Shown piece by piece: positions 35,060-45,685 of a stretch of DNA of 54,031 nt. The stretch's first letter is position 1; every line of letters begins with the position of its first letter. Origin of the DNA: Chloroflexota bacterium (lineage in GTDB: Bacteria > Chloroflexota > Limnocylindria > Limnocylindrales > CSP1-4); the NCBI GenBank assembly GCA_019637815.1, contig JAHBUZ010000026.1:1-54031 (forward strand), in the 5' to 3' direction. The position numbers and the translations under genes are program-made. The notes below the pieces were generated by a model. It was given only the letters and a program-made list of their open reading frames with translations. It searched no databases and was not told where the DNA came from.

Positions 35060-36467
35060 CCTCCACGAGCCGGTCGACGTCCCGCTCCACGGTCGCGACC
35101 CCCACCGACGCGCGCACCGATGCGGGTGGCTTGTCCCCGAGCACGGCCCGCATCTCGCGATGGCTGGGGTTGGGACCGAGCGCGTAGATCCGGGCGACCT
35201 CGTCCGCGGTGATCCCCCGCGCCGCTTCGCTGGCACCCGGGTTGCAGAAGCAGCCCGTGCGCACCAGGACCCCCTGGCGGTCGGCGGTCGCCTCGACCTC
35301 CTCGACGTCCACGGCACGACCGGTCCGATCGAGCACATCGAAGGTCACCGTGCCGCCTCGCCGATCGAGCCCGGCCGGCCCGTAGACCACGACGAGTGGC
35401 GTGCCATCGCGATGACGCAGCCCCGCGAGCCCGCGCAGCAGGCGGTCCGTCAGGTGGGTCACCCGTGCGTGGATGGTCTCGATGCCCACCGAGCGCAGGA
35501 AGTCGAGACCCATGCCCACGGCCGGGATGGCGAGGTAGTCCACGGTGCCGTCCTCGAAGCCCGCCTCCGCGTCCGCCATGGTGTGGCGCATCAGGACCAC
35601 GGAGGCGACATCGATGGCGCCGCCCGCGAACCACGGCCGCTGGAGGCGGCCCAATGCCTCCCGGCGGGCGATGAGCGCGCCGATGCCCGTGGGGTAGCCG
35701 AACAGCTTGTACCACGAGAGCGCCACGAAATCGGGCTGCCAGCGACCCAGGTCCAGGCGGTTGCTCGGCGCGAACGCCGCGGCATCCAGCAGCACGTCCC
35801 AGCCGTTCGCATGCGCGGTCTCGATCCACTCGAGCGGGTGCTGGACGCCCGAGAAGTTCGACTGGGCGGGGAACGCGAACAGACCACCACCCGCCGCCGG
35901 CGTCGTCAGCGCGTCCGTCACCACCTCCGCGTCGACCCGCAGCTCGGGGGTCGTGAGGTGCAGGTACGTGACCTCGGCGCCGGCTCGTCGCGCGAACTCG
36001 CGCAGCCCGTTGACGCTGTTGTGGTTGTCCGCGGTCAGCAGCAGTCGACCCCCGGGTCCGAACGGATATGCCTCGCCCACGAGACGCAGGGCGCCGCTCG
36101 CGTTCGGCGTGAAGATGACGGTCCAGGTGTCCGGGTCCGCGCCGAACCAGTCGAGGACCGCCTGGCGCGTCATCGCCGTGAGGCGCGTCGATCGCTGCGA
36201 GGCGTGGTTCGTGGAGTGGGGATTGCCGAGGATCCCATCGCGCAGCAGCGCGTGATGCGCGGCGAGCTGGGAGGCCGCGTAGAGGCCACCGCCGGTGTAG
36301 TCGAGATAGGCAAGGCCGGCGGCGTCGAGCCGGGCGAACTCGCGGTCCCGCAGCGCCTGGACGGCGATCGCGTCCCAACCCGGCAGCGCAGGATGGTGCG
36401 GGGTGTGGGCCCCGGCCCCGCTCCGTGCTCCCGCGTCCGGGTCGGCTCGGTCCACGGCGCCGCCCAT
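35037..36467 (-). CDS. class-V aminotransferase, molybdenum-cofactor-sulfurase-like cysteine desulfurase
   Basis: A 476-residue PLP enzyme. The PLP lysine is Lys254 in ALSWYKLFGYPTGIGALI and the nucleophile region is RTGCFCNPGAS (Cys406, Cys408). Both are diagnostic of the NifS-like domain of Mo-cofactor sulfurases (ABA3/MOCOS), not of IscS/SufS. The N-terminal YLDYTGGGLYAASQL also fits. The C-terminal MOSC domain of eukaryotic MoCo sulfurases is missing, so it may hand sulfur to a separate partner, for example for xanthine-dehydrogenase-type enzymes. It starts 2 nt after the GreA-fusion stop, in one operon. Its 3' end faces the dehydrogenase remnant. Confidence 0.85.
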   Translation of the reverse strand: MGGAVDRADPDAGARSGAGAHTPHHPALPGWDAIAVQALRDREFARLDAAGLAYLDYTGGGLYAASQLAAHHALLRDGILGNPHSTNHASQRSTRLTAMTRQAVLDWFGADPDTWTVIFTPNASGALRLVGEAYPFGPGGRLLLTADNHNSVNGLREFARRAGAEVTYLHLTTPELRVDAEVVTDALTTPAAGGGLFAFPAQSNFSGVQHPLEWIETAHANGWDVLLDAAAFAPSNRLDLGRWQPDFVALSWYKLFGYPTGIGALIARREALGRLQRPWFAGGAIDVASVVLMRHTMADAEAGFEDGTVDYLAIPAVGMGLDFLRSVGIETIHARVTHLTDRLLRGLAGLRHRDGTPLVVVYGPAGLDRRGGTVTFDVLDRTGRAVDVEEVEATADRQGVLVRTGCFCNPGASEAARGITADEVARIYALGPNPSHREMRAVLGDKPPASVRASVGVATVERDVDRLVEVIAGYAG

Positions 36468-36469
36468 GG

Positions 36470-37732
36470 TCAGCTGACCCCGACGTCCACGACGCGGTAG
36501 TGGATCTGGCGACCGGGTGCCTGGATGACGACGTGGTCACCGGCCCGATGGCCCATCAGCGCCTTGCCCACGGGTGACACGTCGGACACGCGCCCGCTGG
36601 CTGGGTCCGCCTCGGACGAGCCCACGATGTGGAGCGTCGTGGCCAGGCCCTCCACCTCCACGTCCACCCGGGATCCGAGCGCGATGGTGCCCGGGTCCAC
36701 GGTCTGGATGACGACCGCCGTGCGCAGCGTCTGCTCCAGCTCCCGGATGCGCCCCTCGAGGAACGCCTGCTCGTTGCGGGCCGCCTCGTAGTCGGCGTTC
36801 TCACGCAGGTCACCCAGCTCCCGGGCGTGCTTGACCCGGAGGATGACCTCGGGGCGCCGGACCGTGGTCAGCTCGTGGAGCTCCTGCTGCATCGCCGCGA
36901 GCCCGGACGCCGTCAGCTGGACGGCGGGCCGCGCACCAGCCGGCGGCTGTGTCACCCGGGCGGGTGCGCTGCGGCTCGTGGAGGAGGCGCGACCGGCGGT
37001 GCCGCGACCGGTCGTGGTGCGGCTGCCCGTGCGCGAGGTACTGCCCCGGCCGGTCGATCGCGACGTGGCGCTGCTCGTGGCGCCGCTGGCCGAGGCGCCC
37101 GGGACGACCCGACCCGCGACGGGTGCGGGCGCCGTCTCGCCGTCCGCGAGCTGGGCGCTCGTGATGCCCGTGGTCTTGGCCTCACCCGCGGCGGAGGTCA
37201 GGTTCGCCCATGGCAGGACCGTCCCCGCGAGGGCCAGGCGCGCGCGGGTCTCCTCGTCCGCGTCCTCGGCGATGGCGGCGGCGATGGCGTCCTCGTATTC
37301 CTCGGGAGCATCCGTCTCCGCCCACCAGATGCGCAGCTCCGCGACGTTCCGGAGCGTCCACAGCCAGTGGCCGCCGGTGTGTGGTCTGCGGTCACCCAGG
37401 AGCGTGCCGGAGAGTGATGCGGCCCGTCCGCCGATCGACTTGCTGGAGCGGCCGACGTAGGCCACCGTCTGCTGGGGGAGCCAGAACGAGGCGAGCCGGT
37501 CGGCGAGCTCCGTGGGCTTGGGCCGCTCGCCGTCCAGGCGGAGACCCGGGACCCGTTCCAGCCAGGCCTGGACCACCGTGATGTCGATGGGCGCGACGTC
37601 GAGACGTGCAGGGACCTCGACGAGCAGGACGCCGGGTGACGAGCTCCGGACCCGTTCACCCCAGCGGACGGGGCCATCCGGGAGCAGGTCGAGCGAACGG
37701 AGGAGAGCGACGGCGGATCGTGGGGCGGACAT
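36470..37732 (-). CDS. GreA transcription elongation factor fused to an N-terminal GIY-YIG-like domain
   Basis: A 420-residue fusion. Residues about 272-420 are a complete GreA/GreB module: coiled coil with the acidic tip GDLRENADYEAARNEQ (Asp308 and Glu311 correspond to the catalytic acids), then the FKBP-like C-terminal domain (VSPVGKALMGHRAGD). Residues about 88-170, TVAYVGRSSKSIGGRAASL and HTGGHWLWTL, look like a GIY-YIG nuclease fold. Residues 200-265 are a Ser/Thr/Gly/Arg-rich linker. A GreA module rescues backtracked RNA polymerase; the N-terminal domain could target damaged or stalled complexes. ATG 37732 follows a CACGCT hexamer by 6 nt. It is upstream of the sulfurase-like gene in the same operon. 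Confidence 0.82.
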   Translation of the reverse strand: MSAPRSAVALLRSLDLLPDGPVRWGERVRSSSPGVLLVEVPARLDVAPIDITVVQAWLERVPGLRLDGERPKPTELADRLASFWLPQQTVAYVGRSSKSIGGRAASLSGTLLGDRRPHTGGHWLWTLRNVAELRIWWAETDAPEEYEDAIAAAIAEDADEETRARLALAGTVLPWANLTSAAGEAKTTGITSAQLADGETAPAPVAGRVVPGASASGATSSATSRSTGRGSTSRTGSRTTTGRGTAGRASSTSRSAPARVTQPPAGARPAVQLTASGLAAMQQELHELTTVRRPEVILRVKHARELGDLRENADYEAARNEQAFLEGRIRELEQTLRTAVVIQTVDPGTIALGSRVDVEVEGLATTLHIVGSSEADPASGRVSDVSPVGKALMGHRAGDHVVIQAPGRQIHYRVVDVGVS

Positions 37733-37897
37733 CGGCCTAGCGTGCCACACGGATGACCGCGCCACACGCGCCGGACGACGCGCCATGCGACCCGGGACGA
37801 CGCGCCACGGGCGTTAGCCAGCGGCCCGGGCACGCCAGCGACGCCCGCCGGCATCACCCGCTCCGCGACGGGCGAGACATCGGTGACTCGATCGGGG

Positions 37898-37903
37898 TAG
37901 CCT
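37898..37903 (+). promoter_or_regulatory. candidate -10 hexamer TAGCCT of the pepN gene
   Basis: TAGCCT lies 61 nt before the pepN ATG, with GAGACA (37874-37879) 18 nt upstream as a possible -35. Confidence 0.35.
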
Positions 37904-37964
37904 GTCGGCCGGCCCATGGCGACCGGGGCAGCCGGGTCCGACACGATCGAGGTGCTGTCCAGTC

Positions 37965-40523
<2,559 letters not shown>

Positions 40524-40945
40524 TTCGCGCGCGCCCGTGACGTGGCGCTACCGCGGCGCGAGGTCCCGCTGTTGCTGGTGCGGCCAAGGCAGCGCGTCGC
40601 ATCGATGCGGGATGTCCACGATGAGTGAACGGCAGGGTCCCTGATCGCAGCATCCCGACCGCTCCGGGCCACTCCGAGCCGTCCTCCAGCGCGCGAGCAT
40701 CACGATCGTCCAATCGCGCTGGTCGTCCGTCATGCGGTGGCCGCGACCTGACCCTTGGCGACCGCCGACATCAGCGATCGACCCGGTCACTGTCCAGCGA
40801 TGGTGGCCATCGGTGAGGATAGGCAGCACCAAGCGCTTGACTGGTCGGATGCTGAGGCCGTCTCGCGGACTCGATCGGGCCGCGGTCGATGCGACGTGTC
40901 GATGGGGCGCGCCGGTGCCCGCGCCGATCCGCCGCCGTCGGGCGC
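40524..40945. other. 422-bp convergent intergenic region
   Basis: I find no convincing gene here. Its base composition is less GC3-biased than the genes. CGCATCGATGCG (40598-40609) and CAAGCGCTTG (40830-40839) are perfect palindromes, and CGGGATG...CATCCCG (40608-40655) could form a long-loop stem. A 61-codon minus-strand frame (40548-40733) begins with acceptable codons but soon loses the bias and has no ribosome binding site; it may be a decayed remnant. Confidence 0.5.
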
Positions 40946-41509
40946 TCAGCGCCTGGTCTCGTACCTGGTCAGCACCATGCCGTCGGGGAACGGCCGGATC
41001 TCCACCAGGCGCAGGTGCACCCAGCCGTCCAGGGTGGTGAAGAACGGCGTGCCGCCGCCCACCAGGACCGGATGGGTGACGACCGCATACTCGTCGATCA
41101 GCCCCGCGCGCATGGCCGCCGCGGCGAGCGTGGCGCCGGCGATGTCCATGGGTCCGCCGTCCTCGACCTTGAGCCGGGTGATCTCGGCGACCGCGTCGCC
41201 GGTGACCAGGCGGGCGTTCCAGTCGACCGTGCGGGTCGTCGAGGAGAACACCACCTTGGGCATGGCCCGCCAGCGGCGGGCGTACTCGACCTGCGCCGGT
41301 GTGACGCCGGGCTGCTGGTCGGCGGTCGGCCAGTGGGCGCTCATCGTCTCCCACAGCCGGCGCCCGTACAGCGCCAGGCTCGTCGCGGCCACCCGGTCGG
41401 ACCACCACTGGAACAGCTCGTCGCTCGGCACGCTCCAGCCGAGATCGTCGCCGGGCGCGGCGATATAGCCGTCCAGGCTCATGTTCATGGCGAAGGTCAG
41501 TCGCCGCAT
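40946..41509 (-). CDS. dihydrofolate-reductase-fold protein (RibD C-terminal family)
   Basis: A 187-residue protein of the RibD_C/DHFR-like family: RLTFAMNMSLDGYIAAPGDD, ALYGRRLWETM and DIAGATLAAAAMRAGLIDEY (NADPH-binding segment), then HPVLVGGGTPFF. Related actinobacterial proteins are called 'dihydrofolate reductase family' without proven DHFR activity; a deaminase-independent reductase of unknown substrate is the cautious call. It starts 6 nt after the DEAD-box helicase stop and is probably co-transcribed with it. Confidence 0.88.
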   Translation of the reverse strand: MRRLTFAMNMSLDGYIAAPGDDLGWSVPSDELFQWWSDRVAATSLALYGRRLWETMSAHWPTADQQPGVTPAQVEYARRWRAMPKVVFSSTTRTVDWNARLVTGDAVAEITRLKVEDGGPMDIAGATLAAAAMRAGLIDEYAVVTHPVLVGGGTPFFTTLDGWVHLRLVEIRPFPDGMVLTRYETRR

Positions 41510-41515
41510 GGCGTG

Positions 41516-42778
41516 CTAGCGCGCGGCGGCGGTCCGAGGGGCGCGGGATGCGCTGCTGCGACCTCGGCTCGTGCCGGACCGGGATCCTGCCGTGGACCCG
41601 CCGCGTCCCGAGCGTGCCGGTGCCGTCGCACGCGGATCCAGCTCGAAGCCACGCACCTGGCGGATGGGCAGGTCCCGCTTCAGCAGCTTGTTGACGTTCC
41701 GGAGCTGCTCCTCCTCGTCGAGCGAGACGAGCGAGATGGCATGCCCGGTCATACCCGCGCGGCCGGTGCGGCCGATGCGATGGACATAGTCCTGCGCGTG
41801 GTATGGCAGCTCGAAGTTGACCACCTGGGGCAGCCCCTCGATGTCCAGGCCGCGCGCCGCGACGTCCGTGGCCACGAGGACCCGGACCTCGCCCGACTTG
41901 AACTGCTCGAGCGCCTTCTCGCGGTCGGCCTGGCTGCGGTCACCGTGGATGGCGGTCGCGTCGACGCGCACCCGGTCGAGCCACGAGGCGAGCCGGGCCG
42001 CCATGTGCTTGGTGCGCGTGAACACGAGCACCTGGCGCAGATCCCGCGAGCGCACGAGATGCGCCAGCAGATCGCGCTTGCGGTCCGCGTCGACGAGATA
42101 GACCACCTGCTCGACCGATTCGGCCGCGGACACCTTGGGTGCCACGTCCACCTGCCTGGGATCGTGGAGCAGGGAATGGGCGAGCGCCCGCACCTCGGGG
42201 TCGAAGGTGGCGCTGAACAGCAGGTTCTGGCGCTTCGAGGGCAGCAGCGCGATGATCCGACGGATGTCCTCGATGAAGCCCATGTCGAGCATCCGGTCCG
42301 CCTCGTCGAGGACGAGCACCTCCACCTGGCCGAGGTTCACGGTGCGGCTGCCGGCATGGTCGAGGAGCCGGCCGGGCGTCGCGACGAGGATCTCGATGCC
42401 GCCCAGCAGCTGCTTCTCCTGGGGTGGCATGGGCACGCCGCCGTAGACCACTGCGATGCGCAGCGGCAGATGACGGCCATATGCCCGGAAGCTCCGCTCG
42501 ACCTGGACCGCGAGCTCGCGGGTGGGGGTCACGATGAGCGCTCGCACCGGATGTCGGGCGGGCGAGAAGCTGGTGTTCGCGTGCGCCTTGAGCCGCTGGA
42601 GGATGGGCAACGCGAAGGCGGCGGTCTTGCCGGTGCCGGTCTGGGCACGGGCCATCAGGTCGTCGCCGGCAAGGACGATGGGGATGGACTGCTCCTGCAC
42701 CGGGGTCGGGGTGGTATAGCCCTCGTCCGTGACGGCACGCAGGAGCTCCGGGCTCAGGCCCAGATCATCGAAGGACAC
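41516..42778 (-). CDS. DEAD-box RNA helicase (RhlE-like)
   Basis: A 420-residue ATP-dependent RNA helicase with the full motif set: Q motif (FDDLGLSPELL, TPTPVQEQSIP), motif I AQTGTGKT (45-52), PTRELA, TPGRLLD, motif II DEAD (158-161), SAT, ATDVAARGLDIEG and HRIGRTGRAG (333-342). The last 40 residues are Arg/Ser/Gly-rich, probably for RNA binding. The frame is open upstream, but GTG 42778, with GGAG eight nt before, matches the family start. It probably helps ribosome assembly or mRNA turnover. A DHFR-fold gene follows in the same unit. Confidence 0.94.
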   Translation of the reverse strand: MSFDDLGLSPELLRAVTDEGYTTPTPVQEQSIPIVLAGDDLMARAQTGTGKTAAFALPILQRLKAHANTSFSPARHPVRALIVTPTRELAVQVERSFRAYGRHLPLRIAVVYGGVPMPPQEKQLLGGIEILVATPGRLLDHAGSRTVNLGQVEVLVLDEADRMLDMGFIEDIRRIIALLPSKRQNLLFSATFDPEVRALAHSLLHDPRQVDVAPKVSAAESVEQVVYLVDADRKRDLLAHLVRSRDLRQVLVFTRTKHMAARLASWLDRVRVDATAIHGDRSQADREKALEQFKSGEVRVLVATDVAARGLDIEGLPQVVNFELPYHAQDYVHRIGRTGRAGMTGHAISLVSLDEEEQLRNVNKLLKRDLPIRQVRGFELDPRATAPARSGRGGSTAGSRSGTSRGRSSASRAPRTAAAR

Positions 42779-42908
42779 GCTGGATGCTCCGTTGGCACCG
42801 CGATCCACCACTGATGCCCGGTCCAGGATCGCGACGGTTGTCGTGGGATGCGCACGTAGGCGCTTGACGCCGACCGGGAGGCGTCCGATCCGATCACTGG
42901 TGACCAGT

Positions 42909-43298
42909 CTACGCCGGGATGCCTCCTGTCCGTGGGATGAGGCGGAACGCCGGCCCACCACCGAGCGATTCGGCGGGGGTGCCGTAGCGCAGGATGAGCT
43001 CCACCACGGTCGTGGCGAGCGCCGCGTCGTCGAGGGGTGTGGCGTCGTAGAGGCCGGTGCGCGTCCCGATGGTGACCTCGCAGCTGCCCGCCGCAAGCAG
43101 GTCGAGCGCCCACGCGGTGTGGGGCGTGGAGGCGGCGACGTGGAGCGACCCGTCAGGCTGCTCCAGGAAGCCGACCGGGGTCCGCCGGACGACACCGCTG
43201 CGTCGGCCGGGGATGGCGAGCACGGCGACCCGACCCCAGGCTGCAAGATCCTCGGCCACCGGGTCGAGGCTGCGTCCGGTCGGCACAGGGTCCGTCAT
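42909..43298 (-). CDS. deazaflavin (F420)-dependent nitroreductase-like protein (DUF385)
   Basis: A 129-residue split-beta-barrel protein: IPGRRSGVVRRTPVGFLEQ, GSLHVAASTP, then AGSCEVTIG and ILRYGTPAES fit the DUF385/Ddn family of F420-dependent quinone or nitro reductases, known mainly from actinobacteria and some Chloroflexota. Its ATG overlaps the stop of the upstream DUF1992 gene by four bases (ATGA). A 13-bp palindrome (ACTGGTGACCAGT, 42896-42908) lies right after the stop. If correct, the organism makes F420. Confidence 0.82.
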   Translation of the reverse strand: MTDPVPTGRSLDPVAEDLAAWGRVAVLAIPGRRSGVVRRTPVGFLEQPDGSLHVAASTPHTAWALDLLAAGSCEVTIGTRTGLYDATPLDDAALATTVVELILRYGTPAESLGGGPAFRLIPRTGGIPA

Positions 43299-43813
43299 GA
43301 CGTGGCTGCCGGTCCCGCGTCGGGCGCCCGGTCGAGCGCAGCGTCGAGCCGCGCGTGCTCGGCCGATGGATCGAGACGAGGCCGGTGCTGCGCCGTGGAT
43401 GGCGCCAGGCCCTCGAGCGAGCGCACGGCGGCCGTGTGATCGTGGAGGACCGTCTCGAGACGCGCATGCCAGCGGGCGCGCGCCACGGGACCCGGTGGGG
43501 TCGCATCGGTCGCTCGGGCCATCAGTCGATCGAGCGCGTCGAGCTGTGCGCGGACCTCCTGGTCGACCGCGATCCAGGGCGGCACGGTGCGGTTGGTGCG
43601 CAGGATGTGGAAGGCGAGGCCGAGCTCGCCTTCGCGCGGATCGTCATCGAGGACGAGCGGTCGGCCGGTGCCGGGCAGGTCGTCGAATGCGCCGGCCTCC
43701 TGTGCCTCCCGGATGAGTCGCTCGGTGAGCGACTCCCAGGAGCGCGCCAGGGTCGTGGTGCCATCCGCATCCCTGCGGACGACGGGTCGGCCGGAGCGGG
43801 GGTCAGGCGGCAC
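43295..43813 (-). CDS. DUF1992 (DnaJ-homologue C28-type) protein
   Basis: A 172-residue protein. The N-terminal third carries the conserved DUF1992 block SWESLTERLIREAQEAGAFD, DLPGTGRPL, then FHILRTNRTVPPWI. The remainder is helical and Ala/Arg-rich. The domain occurs in DNAJC28 and in stand-alone bacterial proteins of unknown role. The start is GTG, 27 nt after the stop of a small zinc-ribbon gene. The end overlaps the DUF385 gene. The three form a compact minus-strand operon. Confidence 0.82.
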   Translation of the reverse strand: MPPDPRSGRPVVRRDADGTTTLARSWESLTERLIREAQEAGAFDDLPGTGRPLVLDDDPREGELGLAFHILRTNRTVPPWIAVDQEVRAQLDALDRLMARATDATPPGPVARARWHARLETVLHDHTAAVRSLEGLAPSTAQHRPRLDPSAEHARLDAALDRAPDAGPAATS

Positions 43814-43840
43814 GCGGGGAGGCGTCGCCGGACACCCGGG

Positions 43841-44053
43841 TCAGTGGGCCGGCGCGGCAACGGCGCGCACGCGCCGCTGGTTGCCGCAGATGTGGCAGGT
43901 CGCCACGGTCCCGGACGCATCGAGGTCCATGAACGTGGGACAGCCATTGGTGGTGCAGAAGAGACGGCGCCCGGCAGCCGCGCGACGCAGGCGTCGCTGG
44001 GCGACCGCGCGCTGCCCGAGTGCAGCGGGGGTACTGGGGGAACGAGTCAACAT
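43841..44053 (-). CDS. 70-residue zinc-ribbon protein
   Basis: A short basic protein: an Arg/Ala-rich helix (about 10-30), then FCTTNGCPTFMDLDASG and TVATCHICGNQRR, a Cx4C...CxxC zinc ribbon. The ATG has only a distant AGGAAG-like site. A TATGGT hexamer at 44228-44233 (minus strand) could be the promoter, leaving a leader of about 170 nt. It begins the operon with the DUF1992 and DUF385 genes. The role is unknown; the fold suggests nucleic-acid or metal binding. Confidence 0.65.
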   Translation of the reverse strand: MLTRSPSTPAALGQRAVAQRRLRRAAAGRRLFCTTNGCPTFMDLDASGTVATCHICGNQRRVRAVAAPAH

Positions 44054-44280
44054 GGTGTGGTACGTCTTCCTGGGGCCCTGGCGGGAATCGGTGCCGGGCC
44101 GCCCTGTGGGTGTGGTGGCAGCTCCACGATCGGGATGGATCGGAACGGCCGGATGGTCCGTCGCCGCGCGGCGCGGGAGCTGATCGATGAGGCTCGAACC
44201 AGCGCTCGTCTGCGTACGACTGGTGACACCATAGCACATCCGTTCGGGAACGCCATGGCGCCGATGGTCCGGGGTGGCCC

Positions 44281-45114
44281 TCAGCGGCGGCCGAGCCGCG
44301 CGGCGGCCTCCACTGCGACCACCGAGACGACGACGCCGACCGCCACCGTCATGAAGCGCCGCAGGCGGCTCGTGCGAGACGGAGCAGGCGTCGTGCGGTC
44401 GACCGACGGGGTCGATGGTCGGGTGAGGGGGGCGGCCACGGTCGTTTCGATGGGCACGACCGTCCGCTTGGTCACCACCGAGGGCGCGGTCACGCGCGGG
44501 GTCGCGGTCCCGACCGTCGGCGCGGCCGCTGGAGGTGGCGCGGCCATGGGTGCCGACGTCGCTCGGACCGGCGAGGTCGGCATGTGCGACGGCGCAGCCA
44601 CGGTGGCCGACACCGCCACGGCCGCGGATGCCACGGGGACCACCGCGGTCTGTGCAGCACGGATGGGGAGCCTCGGCCAGTCTGCCGGTACCCGGATCGT
44701 GCGCACGATGACGCCCTCGACCGGCTCGGGTGCCGCCCACGGGAGACCGACGGCGGATGCCGTCTCGATCGGGATCGCGACGACCGCGCGTCCAGTGCCA
44801 CCGAGGCGCACGATCGGCCGTATCGAGGTGCTCAGCGTGGCCGTGGCGGGGCTCAGCGGCTGGCGGACGATGCGCGGCGCGGGCCCGACGCTGGTCGTCG
44901 CCCGGCGAGCTGCCGCTGGCGTCGACGGCATCGGGATGGCGGGCACTGCGGCCGGGCTGGCGGGTCCGGGTCCGGGGGTCGGGTCGGCCCAGGGCGCCCA
45001 GCCCGTCACCGCCGTGGGTGTCGACCTGCGCCGTGGACGGAGCGCACCCCACCATCCGGTCGAGACGGTCGGTGCCACGGCAGCGAGACTCGCCTGCACC
45101 AGGACGCGGAACAC
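44281..45114 (-). CDS. Ala/Pro-rich tail-anchored protein of unknown function
   Basis: A 277-residue protein of low complexity rich in Ala, Pro, Thr and Val. A more ordered middle (about 80-140) contains VRLGGTGRAVVAIPIETAS and EGVIVRTIRVPADWP. The C-terminus (FMTVAVGVVVSVVAVEAAARLGRR) is one hydrophobic helix with a basic end, so the protein may be membrane-anchored by its tail. The start is GTG with GGGAGG eight nt upstream. Two NrdR-like boxes lie 20-67 bp upstream. The opposite strand also has a long open frame, but the start signals, codon bias and membrane helix favour this one. No family recognised. Confidence 0.55.
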   Translation of the reverse strand: MFRVLVQASLAAVAPTVSTGWWGALRPRRRSTPTAVTGWAPWADPTPGPGPASPAAVPAIPMPSTPAAARRATTSVGPAPRIVRQPLSPATATLSTSIRPIVRLGGTGRAVVAIPIETASAVGLPWAAPEPVEGVIVRTIRVPADWPRLPIRAAQTAVVPVASAAVAVSATVAAPSHMPTSPVRATSAPMAAPPPAAAPTVGTATPRVTAPSVVTKRTVVPIETTVAAPLTRPSTPSVDRTTPAPSRTSRLRRFMTVAVGVVVSVVAVEAAARLGRR

Positions 45115-45133
45115 CCGATCGACCTCCCCAGCG

Positions 45134-45149
45134 ATGCCACATCTTGTGA
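45134..45149 (-). promoter_or_regulatory. NrdR-like box, proximal
   Basis: On the plus strand the 16-mer is ATGCCACATCTTGTGA, matching the NrdR consensus (acaCwAtATaTwGtgt) at C-x-A-x-AT-x-T-w-G and the flanking TG. It starts 20 bp upstream of GTG 45114. Confidence 0.5.
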
Positions 45150-45165
45150 CTCCGGTGGGACGAAC

Positions 45166-45181
45166 GTACTACATGTTGTGC
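45166..45181 (-). promoter_or_regulatory. NrdR-like box, distal
   Basis: GTACTACATGTTGTGC on the plus strand matches every strongly conserved NrdR position (CwA-x-AT-x-TwG plus TG). It starts exactly 32 bp (three helical turns) from the proximal box, the spacing usual for paired NrdR boxes. Confidence 0.55.
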
Positions 45182-45257
45182 GTCGAGGCAACGCCGATCG
45201 CCTGGTGCAAGCGCACCGAGCGTGGCCGCCGCCTCATCGGACCCCTCCCGCCGGCGG

Positions 45258-45542
45258 TCAGTCGTCCGGCCGCGGAGTGCCCTTCGGCGGATGGAACGTG
45301 ATGAGGACCGTGCCGGCCTCACCGGGTGGCTGCCGGGTCCCGAGATCGAACGCGCCCGGATATCGGTCGCGGAGCCGTGCATGCAGTCCCTGGAGGGTCC
45401 GTTCGAGGAGTGCCTCGTCCGCGATGCCGCGAGCCCACGCGGCCAGCTCCTCGGGTTCCCGGAAGCGCGCGCGGACGCGGATGGAACCGAATCCATCCGC
45501 CTCCCAGGCGATGACGACCGAGCCGTCGCGCTCCACCAGCAT
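45258..45542 (-). CDS. hypothetical 94-residue protein
   Basis: A small alpha/beta protein: MLVERDGSVVIAWEADGFGS, RVRARFREPEELAAWARGIA, a helical segment (LERTLQGLHARLRDRYPGAF) and a last strand TVLITFHPPKGTPRP. No family recognised. The frame is open to a TTG at 45620, but ATG 45542 is chosen because TACGAT lies 6 nt upstream, as at other leaderless genes. Codon bias is strong. It stands alone, divergent from the small gene at 45686. Confidence 0.65.
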   Translation of the reverse strand: MLVERDGSVVIAWEADGFGSIRVRARFREPEELAAWARGIADEALLERTLQGLHARLRDRYPGAFDLGTRQPPGEAGTVLITFHPPKGTPRPDD

Positions 45543-45548
45543 CGGCGC

Positions 45549-45554
45549 ATCGTA
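45549..45554 (-). promoter_or_regulatory. candidate -10 hexamer TACGAT for a leaderless transcript
   Basis: TACGAT on the minus strand lies 6 nt before ATG 45542. It is identical to the hexamer before the multicopper oxidase gene. Confidence 0.4.
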
Positions 45555-45685
45555 GCCTCCGGAGCGCCTTGGTGGCTCGGCATCGCGATCGGCGTCAAAC
45601 CTGACATGATCCGGCAACAACGCGACCTATGGTCGGTCTGGCACGGCCCAACGAGTGGCCGTCAGCATCGCCAGGAGGCAGTCGC

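Noticed and set aside
33277..36540. 1087-codon minus-strand open frame across the S41 and aminotransferase genes
   Set aside because: It crosses genes on both strands and intergenic DNA, and the sequence is low-complexity Arg/Gly; it is a shadow frame.
40548..40733. 61-codon minus-strand frame after pepN
   Set aside because: Coding bias is lost after about 15 codons and there is no start signal; at best a decayed remnant.
44202..44211. GGTTCGAGCC (minus strand), like a tRNA T-loop
   Set aside because: The T-stem arms do not pair, and no acceptor or anticodon stem can be drawn.
44047..44256. 69-codon minus-strand frame overlapping the start of the 70-residue zinc-ribbon gene
   Set aside because: Arg-rich with weak codon bias and no ribosome binding site; more likely the untranslated leader.
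43355..45301. Long plus-strand open frame opposite the DUF1992, zinc-ribbon and Ala/Pro-rich genes
   Set aside because: It has no start signals, and the minus-strand genes have ribosome binding sites, overlapping starts and recognised domains.
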